The notes beneath the pieces are model-generated. The model searched no databases, was not told the DNA's origin, and worked only from the letters and a program-made list of their open reading frames with translations. From positions 1 to 7,603 of the forward strand of contig NZ_QSPK01000085.1 of the NCBI RefSeq assembly GCF_003436425.1: a stretch of DNA of 7,603 nucleotides. Direction: 5' to 3'. This stretch comes from Eubacterium sp. TM05-53 (GTDB lineage Bacteria > Bacillota_I > Bacilli_A > Erysipelotrichales > Erysipelotrichaceae). The position numbers and the translations under genes are program-made. Below are positions 1 to 7,603 of this stretch, in pieces. How positions within the stretch are numbered: position 1 is the stretch's first letter; the number at the start of each line of letters is the position of its first letter.

Positions 1-3
1 AAA

Positions 4-58
4 GAAGCTAATAAAAAAGAGCACTGTTTATCAGCTTCGAGAGTTTTCGACAGTGCTC
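4..58. other. Two interlocking inverted repeats (possible pseudoknot) upstream of dnaN
   Basis: Seen directly: bases 19-27 (GAGCACTGT) are perfectly complementary to 50-58 (ACAGTGCTC). Bases 4-15 (GAAGCTAATAAA) pair with 27-38 (TTTATCAGCTTC) with one A:C mismatch (10/32), which becomes a U:G wobble in RNA made from the minus strand. The pairings cross (5-14 with 28-37, 19-27 with 50-58) and abut at 27/28, the topology of an H-type pseudoknot with coaxial helices. Alternatively they are two competing hairpins. The block ends 12 bases before the dnaN Shine-Dalgarno. On the minus strand the 9-bp hairpin is followed by T6 (bases 18-13), as in an intrinsic terminator; on the plus strand no T-run follows. 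A function is inference; the pairing is observed. Confidence 0.5.
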
Positions 59-69
59 ATATTAATAAA

Positions 70-75
70 AGGAGG
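70..75 (+). promoter_or_regulatory. dnaN ribosome-binding site
   Basis: A consensus AGGAGG lies 5 bases before the ATG at 81. It fixes the dnaN start and implies efficient translation. No convincing promoter is visible in bases 1-69, so dnaN is probably transcribed from upstream, perhaps together with dnaA. Confidence 0.85.
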
Positions 76-80
76 ATTTT

Positions 81-1199
81 ATGCATTTTTCTATTGATCG
101 AAAATATTTTTATGACAAACTATCTATTGTTTCTAGAGCTATTAGTGTCTTTTCTCCATTACCTGCATTATCTGGTATTTGTATTGATTTAAAAGATGGT
201 TCAATGATTTTAACTGGTAGTGATTCAAATATATCTATTCGTACTGTAATTGTTCCTGGTGAATTGAATAATTTAGATATTGAAGAAGAAGGATCTATTA
301 TTATTGATTCTAAGTATTTATTAGAAATTGTTCGTAAATTGGATTGTAAAAATATTGAAATTGAAGTAATTGACTACTCTTTAGTTCGTATTTCTAGTGA
401 TAATGGTCAATTTAACTTAAATGGTATTCGTTCTAATGAATATCCTGATATTGATTTTACACAACCTAATCATCATTTTGTATTAAAGGCAACAGATTTA
501 AAATCAATTGTTTCTCAAACTGCATTTGCGTGCAGCGACAAAGATCAGCGTCCAGTATTAACGGGTGTTAACTTCAATTCACAAGGTAATATGTTGTATT
601 GTTCTGGAACAGACTCATATCGTTTAGCTAGAAAAACAATTGAATTGAATTCGAGTCAAGATTTTAATATCACAATTCCTAGTAAATCATTAACTGAGGT
701 TGTTCGTTCGGTTTCGGATGATGATACGATCGATATTTATGCGGATTCTAAAAAAGCACAGTTTGTATTTGATAAAACAATTATCCAAACTCGTTTGATT
801 GATGGAACTTTCCCAGATGTACAAAGAATTATTCCTACAAGTTGTGTATCTAAGATGTTGGTGGATTCATATGAAATTGCAGGTACAATTGATCGTACTA
901 ACTTTATTCGTAATGATAAAGTGCATTTAATTAAGTTGGAATGTTCAACTGCAGAAACTCATGTTAAGACGTATTCAAGTGAAATTGGAAACTCTGATGA
1001 AGTATTGACTAAGTGTGAATATGAAGGAGAAGATATTTCATTGACATGTAATGGTACATATATGTTGGATGCGATCAAGGCATTAGGGTGTGAAAAAGTA
1101 TTAATTGAATTCTCTGGTTTTATGAAGCCTATCAAGGTATCAAATCCGGAAGATGCTTCAGTCTTAATGATTTTAGTGCCAATTCGTAGTTATGATTAA
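81..1199 (+). CDS. dnaN: DNA polymerase III beta subunit (sliding clamp)
   Basis: DnaN dimerises into a ring around DNA and tethers the replicative polymerase; it is also the docking hub for repair and initiation-control proteins in the cytoplasm. The 372-residue product matches the family length (366-378). Three clamp domains of about 125 residues each are expected. Recognisable family stretches are RPVLTGV (157-163), TDSYRLA (177-183), the domain II/III linker region RLIDGTFPDVQRIIP (238-252), and the C-terminal ILVPIRSYD, which matches the clamp tail that forms part of the protein-binding pocket. The start at 81 is set by AGGAGG at 70-75. dnaA normally precedes it but lies outside the window. 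Unlike many relatives, it is cut off from yaaA by a terminator at 1208-1239. No damage seen. Confidence 0.98.
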   Translation: MHFSIDRKYFYDKLSIVSRAISVFSPLPALSGICIDLKDGSMILTGSDSNISIRTVIVPGELNNLDIEEEGSIIIDSKYLLEIVRKLDCKNIEIEVIDYSLVRISSDNGQFNLNGIRSNEYPDIDFTQPNHHFVLKATDLKSIVSQTAFACSDKDQRPVLTGVNFNSQGNMLYCSGTDSYRLARKTIELNSSQDFNITIPSKSLTEVVRSVSDDDTIDIYADSKKAQFVFDKTIIQTRLIDGTFPDVQRIIPTSCVSKMLVDSYEIAGTIDRTNFIRNDKVHLIKLECSTAETHVKTYSSEIGNSDEVLTKCEYEGEDISLTCNGTYMLDAIKALGCEKVLIEFSGFMKPIKVSNPEDASVLMILVPIRSYD

Positions 1200-1207
1200 A
1201 GAAAATG

Positions 1208-1239
1208 CCGTTTAAACTCGTTTTAAACGGTTTCTTTTT
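1208..1239 (+). terminator. Intrinsic terminator after dnaN
   Basis: Bases 1208-1216 (CCGTTTAAA) pair perfectly with 1222-1230 (TTTAAACGG) around a CTCGT loop. TTTCTTTTT follows at 1231-1239. The hairpin starts 9 bases after the dnaN stop. It separates dnaN from the yaaA-recF-gyrB-gyrA unit, though read-through is possible because the stem has only three G:C pairs. Confidence 0.85.
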
Positions 1240-1280
1240 ATATCGGTATCTCTGTACGCATAGCTATTTATGTCGTTTTA

Positions 1281-1289
1281 TGATATAAT
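1281..1289 (+). promoter_or_regulatory. Extended -10 promoter for yaaA-recF-gyrB-gyrA
   Basis: TGATATAAT contains a perfect -10 hexamer (TATAAT, 1284-1289) with the TG extension one base upstream. The 17-bp spacing puts the -35 at 1261-1266 (TAGCTA), which matches the consensus at only three of six positions, so recognition probably relies on the extended -10. The start would be near 1296, giving a leader of about 18 bases before the yaaA ATG. The position just after the dnaN terminator supports the call; it is inferred from motif only. Confidence 0.7.
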
Positions 1290-1313
1290 TATAGTGCGAA
1301 AAGAGGTATTTTC

Positions 1314-1513
1314 ATGGAATTTGAACTTAAAGATGAGTATATTACATTAGCACAATTGCTAAAAGCTTGCGATGTTGTCTATAGTGGTGGACAGGCCAAG
1401 GAATATTTAGCAAACATGGAAGTATTAGTAAACGGCGTTAATGAAAATCGTCGTGGAAAAAAGATCTACCATGGAGATATTGTAGAAACTAATGGAATAA
1501 GGATTGAAGTGAA

Positions 1514-1517
<4 letters not shown>
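1314..1517 (+). CDS. yaaA: S4-domain RNA-binding protein YaaA (RlbA family)
   Basis: A 67-residue protein made almost wholly of one S4 RNA-binding fold, close to the roughly 71 residues of Bacillus YaaA. The family core is visible: ITLAQLLKACDVVYSGGQAK (10-29), VLVNGVNENRRGKKI (37-51) with the basic NRRGKK patch expected to contact RNA, and the GDIVE turn (54-58). The family is conserved between dnaN and recF in Firmicutes and has been linked to ribosome assembly; the exact role here is unknown. GAGG at 1303-1306 lies 7 bases before the ATG. The stop overlaps the recF start as ATGA (1514-1517), suggesting translational coupling. It is the first gene of the unit beginning at the promoter near 1284. 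Confidence 0.93.
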
Positions 1518-4557
<3,040 letters not shown>

Positions 4558-4558
4558 T

Positions 4559-4564
4559 AGGAGG
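4559..4564 (+). promoter_or_regulatory. gyrA ribosome-binding site
   Basis: AGGAGG lies 4 bases before the gyrA ATG, in the 11-base gap after gyrB. gyrB ends in tandem TAG TAG codons (4555-4560) and the second overlaps this site. The spacing is slightly short, but the sequence is consensus. Confidence 0.85.
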
Positions 4565-4568
4565 CCTT

Positions 4569-7037
4569 ATGGAAGAAGAAAATAAGCGATATGACTATGT
4601 AGAAGATGTTGAAATATCCAAAGAAATGCGTACAGCCTTTCTAGATTATTCAATGTCTGTTATTGTTTCACGTGCATTACCAGATGTTCGTGATGGTATG
4701 AAACCAGTTCATCGTCGTATTTTACATGCGATGAATCAATTGGGTATTACATCAGGTGTTGCACATAAGAAGAGTGCACGTATTGTTGGTGAAGTTATTG
4801 GTAAGTATCACCCTCATGGGGATACAGCTGTATATGATGCGATGGTTCGTATGGCCCAGGATTTCTCGTATCGATATCCACTAGTGGATGGACATGGAAA
4901 CTTTGGTTCTCTAGATGGAGATGGAGCTGCGGCAATGCGTTATACGGAAGCTCGTATGTCAAAAATCTCTATGGAGATGATGCGTGACATTCAAAAGGAT
5001 ACGGTTGATTTTATTCCAAACTATGATGGTGAAGAAAGTGAACCGGTTGTACTTCCTAGTCGTATTCCAAACTTGTTGATCAATGGTGCTGTGGGTATTG
5101 CGGTTGGTATGGCAACAAATATTCCACCACACAATTTATCAGAAACAATTAAAGCTATTTTTGCGGTAATGGATGATCCAGATATTACGGTTCCTCAATT
5201 GATGGAAGTAATCAAAGGACCAGATTTCCCTACGGGAGGTATTATTTTAGGTCGTAAAGGTATTCGCCAGGCGTTTGAAACAGGACGAGGATCAATTATG
5301 ATTCGTTCTAAGTATCGTGTTGAAGAATTATCAAACGGAAAGAAACAGATTATTTTCTATGAAATTCCTTATCAGGTCAATAAGGCAAACTTAATTACTA
5401 AAATGGCTTCTTTAATTCGTGATAAAGCAATTCAGGGTGTTACTTACTTAAATGATGAAAGTAACCGTGAAGGTATTCGTATTGTAATGGAGCTAAAGAA
5501 GGATGCGCAAGAAGAAGTAATTTTAAATCAGTTGTTTAGATTAACACCACTTCAAACTTCATTTGGTATCAATATGTTGGCACTTGAAAATGGTCGTCCT
5601 AAACAATTGCCTTTAAAAGATATTATTCACGATTATATTGATCATCAGGTTGATGTAGTTGTAAGAAAAACACAATTTGATTTAAAGAAAGCACAAGATC
5701 GTGCACATATCTTAGAAGGTTTACGAATTGCGATGGATCATATCGATGAAGTTATTCATATGATTCGTAGTTCTAAAAAAGATGAAGCAGGCTTATCTCA
5801 AGACTTATGTGATGCGTTTGGATTGAGCATGATTCAAGCTAAGGCTATCTTGGCAATGCAGTTAAGAAGATTATCTGGATTGGAACGAGATAAGATTGAA
5901 AATGAATATCAACAATTATTATTGACGATTGAAGATTTGAAGGATATCTTGGCAAATCATGATCGTGTTCTTCAAATCATTCGTGACGATTTAACTGAAA
6001 TTGATCAGAAATACGGTGATGAAAGAAGAACTGAAATTAGTGATGCTTCTGTTGATATGGAAGATGAAGACTTAATTCCAGTGGAAGATGTAATTATCAC
6101 ATTAACAGAGTCAGGATATATTAAGCGTCAGCTTGTAGATACATATCGTGCTCAAAATCGTGGTGGTCGTGGAATCAAATCATTAACGCTAAATGAAGAG
6201 GATTCTATCGATACTATGATTTCAATGTCGACGCATGATTTCTTGTTGTTGTTTACAGATAAGGGTCGTGTATATCGATTAAAAGGATACAATGTTCCAA
6301 GTGGATCTAGAACATCTAAAGGAATTCCAATTGTGAATTTAATGACTTTGGAAAAAGGTGAAAAAGTAAATGTTCTTGTAGCTGTTCCTAAGGATGATGA
6401 AAGTGAAACCTTATTATTTGTTACAAAGAATGGTATTGTGAAACGTACATCTGTATCTGAATTTGAAAATATCAATCGTAATGGTAAGATTGCGATTAGT
6501 TTAAAACCAGATGATGAATTGCGTTTTGTGAAATTAACTACAGGACAAGATGAAGTAATTATCTCTGGATCAAATGGAAAAGCTGTTCGATTCAATGAAG
6601 ATCAAGTTCGTATTATGGGACGTAGCGCAAGTGGTGTATTAGGATTCAATTGTGATGGCAGTGAAGTTGTTGGTGCTGCACTATCAAGTGAAGGAGATAC
6701 GGTTCTTGTTGTTTCTGAAAATGGTTATGGTAAGCGTAGTAAGTTCGAAGATTATCGTTTGACTTCTCGTGGTAAAAAAGGTGTTAGCACAATTAATATC
6801 ACAGAAAAGACAGGTAAGCTAATGTGTATGCGTGCGGTTACTGGTAAAGAAGATGCGATGATTGTTGCGAGTGATGGAATCATGATCCGTGTAGCTTTGG
6901 AGAATGTAGGAATCTACGGAAGAAATACACAAGGTGTAAGATTGATCAACTTAAATGGCGATGCGAAAGTAACGCGAATGACATTGGTAGATCATGAAGA
7001 GCCTGAAGAAGAATCAGAAGAAAGTACAGAAGAATAA
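4569..7037 (+). CDS. gyrA: DNA gyrase subunit A (cleavage and wrapping subunit)
   Basis: GyrA cuts and reseals the gate DNA and wraps DNA around its C-terminal domain so that gyrase can add negative supercoils. The 822 residues are normal for the family. The winged-helix domain has [17 protein letters not shown] (27-43), the quinolone region [10 protein letters not shown] (81-90), and the catalytic R124-Y125 in [14 protein letters not shown]-wedging Ile lies in [16 protein letters not shown] (I177). The C-terminal beta-pinwheel opens with the GyrA box QNRGGRG (529-535), which marks it as GyrA and not ParC. Further blade motifs near 580-588, 636-644, 684-692, 733-741 and 784-792 indicate six blades. 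The end (808-822) is strongly acidic, a feature that tunes wrapping in some GyrAs. It lies 11 bases after gyrB and is followed by a terminator. Confidence 0.98.
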   Translation: MEEENKRYDYVEDVEISKEMRTAFLDYSMSVIVSRALPDVRDGMKPVHRRILHAMNQLGITSGVAHKKSARIVGEVIGKYHPHGDTAVYDAMVRMAQDFSYRYPLVDGHGNFGSLDGDGAAAMRYTEARMSKISMEMMRDIQKDTVDFIPNYDGEESEPVVLPSRIPNLLINGAVGIAVGMATNIPPHNLSETIKAIFAVMDDPDITVPQLMEVIKGPDFPTGGIILGRKGIRQAFETGRGSIMIRSKYRVEELSNGKKQIIFYEIPYQVNKANLITKMASLIRDKAIQGVTYLNDESNREGIRIVMELKKDAQEEVILNQLFRLTPLQTSFGINMLALENGRPKQLPLKDIIHDYIDHQVDVVVRKTQFDLKKAQDRAHILEGLRIAMDHIDEVIHMIRSSKKDEAGLSQDLCDAFGLSMIQAKAILAMQLRRLSGLERDKIENEYQQLLLTIEDLKDILANHDRVLQIIRDDLTEIDQKYGDERRTEISDASVDMEDEDLIPVEDVIITLTESGYIKRQLVDTYRAQNRGGRGIKSLTLNEEDSIDTMISMSTHDFLLLFTDKGRVYRLKGYNVPSGSRTSKGIPIVNLMTLEKGEKVNVLVAVPKDDESETLLFVTKNGIVKRTSVSEFENINRNGKIAISLKPDDELRFVKLTTGQDEVIISGSNGKAVRFNEDQVRIMGRSASGVLGFNCDGSEVVGAALSSEGDTVLVVSENGYGKRSKFEDYRLTSRGKKGVSTINITEKTGKLMCMRAVTGKEDAMIVASDGIMIRVALENVGIYGRNTQGVRLINLNGDAKVTRMTLVDHEEPEEESEESTEE

Positions 7038-7044
7038 AGGATTG

Positions 7045-7075
7045 AAGGAGTAGAATTATGATTTTGCTCCTTTTT
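7045..7075 (+). terminator. Intrinsic terminator after gyrA
   Basis: Bases 7045-7055 (AAGGAGTAGAA) pair with 7062-7072 (TTTTGCTCCTT) around the loop TTATGA. This gives an 11-bp stem with two G:U wobbles. The T-run covers 7071-7075. It begins 7 bases after the gyrA stop and closes the yaaA-recF-gyrB-gyrA unit. Confidence 0.8.
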
Positions 7076-7130
7076 CATATGATAAATCAGATAGAAATAA
7101 CCCGAATACATTATATAAACGACACGTTGA

Positions 7131-7157
7131 TTGCCAATTTGATAGAATGGATATAAA
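7131..7157 (+). promoter_or_regulatory. Weak candidate promoter for the XRE regulator
   Basis: TTGCCA (7131-7136) matches five of six -35 positions, and TATAAA (7152-7157) five of six -10 positions. The 15-bp spacer is short. An alternative -35, TTGATT at 7127-7132, gives a 19-bp spacer. The position after the gyrA terminator and before the regulator is sensible, but AT-rich DNA gives such matches easily. Confidence 0.35.
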
Positions 7158-7181
7158 TTATTCTTGAAAGAAGTGGTAGAT

Positions 7182-7586
7182 ATGAATGCCAAAGATATGG
7201 GATTGTTTATTAATGAGTTGAGAAAAGAAAATAAAATGACACAAATGGAATTAGCTGGCAAGATTCATGTTACAGATAAAGCAGTAAGTCGATGGGAGCG
7301 TGGAATTGGATTTCCTGATGTTCAATTGTTACCTTCCTTAGCTGAAGCATTGCATATATCTGTAGCAGAATTGATATCGTGTAAAAAGAGTTCAAATTAT
7401 TCAAATGAAGAAGTCACAAATATCATTCATAATTTAGATGTATATAAAAAGGAATGTTTTAGACAAGATAGAAAAGCAGATAAAATTTCCTTAGTATGTA
7501 TGATCTTTGTTGCGGCATGTGTTTATATTTCTGGTCATAGAAGCATTGAACTAACACACTCTTACGAGTGTGGGCTTTTTTTATAA
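7182..7586 (+). CDS. XRE-family helix-turn-helix regulator with one membrane segment, probably C-terminally truncated
   Basis: The predicted product is 134 residues. Residues about 7-66 form a Cro/C1-type DNA-binding domain: GLFINELRKENKMTQMELAG, then the recognition-helix region VTDKAVSRWERGIGFPD (30-46) and the typical LPSLAEALHISVAELI. A linker follows, and then one hydrophobic segment, ISLVCMIFVAACVYISG (102-118). Firmicute regulators of this type often end in two or more membrane helices, so this one looks cut after the first. Codons 123-134 and the stop lie wholly inside the structured block 7548-7596, including its terminator-like hairpin, which is abnormal for a native gene end. I chose the ATG at 7182 over an in-frame TTG at 7164, because AAGTGG at 7171-7176 is correctly spaced for the ATG and the family starts there. 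Target genes are unknown. It may be a decaying remnant. Confidence 0.7.
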   Translation: MNAKDMGLFINELRKENKMTQMELAGKIHVTDKAVSRWERGIGFPDVQLLPSLAEALHISVAELISCKKSSNYSNEEVTNIIHNLDVYKKECFRQDRKADKISLVCMIFVAACVYISGHRSIELTHSYECGLFL

Positions 7587-7596
7587 AGCCTAGTTC
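7548..7596. other. Compact three-way-junction inverted-repeat block
   Basis: Seen directly: GAACTA (7548-7553) is the reverse complement of TAGTTC (7591-7596). Between them sit two adjacent perfect hairpins: CACACTC/GAGTGTG (7555-7561/7566-7572, loop TTAC) and GGCTTT/AAAGCC (7573-7578/7585-7590, loop TTTTAT). Only one base (7554) is unpaired at the junction, so 38 of 49 bases can pair. It could be an RNA regulator, the end of a small mobile or palindromic repeat, or a terminator embellished by chance. Its left edge coincides with codon 123 of the truncated regulator. The identity is not known to me. Confidence 0.55.
7555..7582 (+). terminator. Terminator-like hairpin inside the structured block
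   Basis: A perfect 7-bp stem with loop TTAC (7555-7572) is followed by GGC and then T7 (7576-7582). The shape is that of a plus-strand intrinsic terminator. It lies inside the reading frame of the XRE gene, ahead of that gene's stop codon (7584-7586), so transcripts ending here would lack a stop. Confidence 0.65.
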
Positions 7597-7603
7597 TCTC
7601 CTG

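Noticed and set aside
1..80. Part of oriC with DnaA boxes
   Set aside because: No match close to TTATCCACA exists on either strand; the best, TTATCAGCT at 29-37, has only six of nine bases and is part of the inverted repeat.
1200..1313. A small gene between dnaN and yaaA
   Set aside because: The interval is filled by the terminator and promoter, and no frame with a ribosome-binding site is present.
6152..6595. Minus-strand open frame of 147 codons inside gyrA
   Set aside because: It lies antisense to the conserved GyrA C-terminal domain, shows no recognisable domain, and has no ribosome-binding site or promoter that I can support. It is a shadow of gyrA codon use.
4569..7037. Topoisomerase IV ParC/ParE instead of gyrase
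   Set aside because: The A subunit has a GyrA box and six pinwheel blades plus an acidic tail, and the pair sits in the recF cluster, both typical of gyrase.
7164..7181. TTG start for the XRE regulator, adding six residues
   Set aside because: No Shine-Dalgarno precedes it, and the family normally begins at the Met encoded at 7182, which has AAGTGG at good spacing.
6992..7261. Minus-strand open frame of 89 codons across the end of gyrA and the XRE gene
   Set aside because: It spans the gyrA terminator and overlaps two plus-strand genes. Its product is low-complexity Ser-rich at one end (antisense of the acidic GyrA tail) and resembles no family known to me.

Overview
The window is a chromosome-replication locus from a low-GC bacterium of the Firmicutes (Bacillota) type. 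The evidence is the gene order dnaN, yaaA, recF, gyrB, gyrA, known from the oriC region of Bacillus and relatives; strong AGGAGG ribosome-binding sites; and AT-rich codon use. TGA is a stop (it ends yaaA and recF) and TGG encodes Trp, so the code is the standard bacterial one, which argues against Mycoplasma or Spiroplasma. An Erysipelotrichia-like genome is my guess from overall sequence feel and is not proven. dnaA and oriC would be expected just upstream; neither is in the window, and I see no good DnaA box in the first 80 bases.

Layout. Bases 1-80 are a short leader with two interlocking inverted repeats and the dnaN ribosome-binding site. dnaN (81-1199) encodes the sliding clamp and ends at an intrinsic terminator (1208-1239). 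An extended -10 promoter (1281-1289) then starts a second unit: yaaA (S4 RNA-binding protein), recF, gyrB and gyrA (1314-7037). yaaA/recF and recF/gyrB overlap by ATGA, 11 bases separate gyrB from gyrA, and a hairpin terminator (7045-7075) closes the unit. Bacillus remB (yaaB), often found between recF and gyrB, is absent. The genes serve one theme: clamp (DnaN), gap repair and recombination at stalled forks (RecF), and supercoil control ahead of the fork (GyrA2GyrB2).

From 7076 onward the sequence leaves the housekeeping block. A short XRE-type regulator gene (7182-7586) has an intact helix-turn-helix and one membrane segment, then runs directly into a compact structured DNA block (7548-7596). 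That block has a closing stem and two internal hairpins, one followed by T7 like a terminator. The regulator looks cut short at this point.

I found no CRISPR array, tRNA, rRNA, transposase or defence system. The core genes are ordinary. The parts worth a second look are the possible pseudoknot before dnaN, the three-way-junction block at the right end with the truncated regulator, and a few unusual residues in gyrase.
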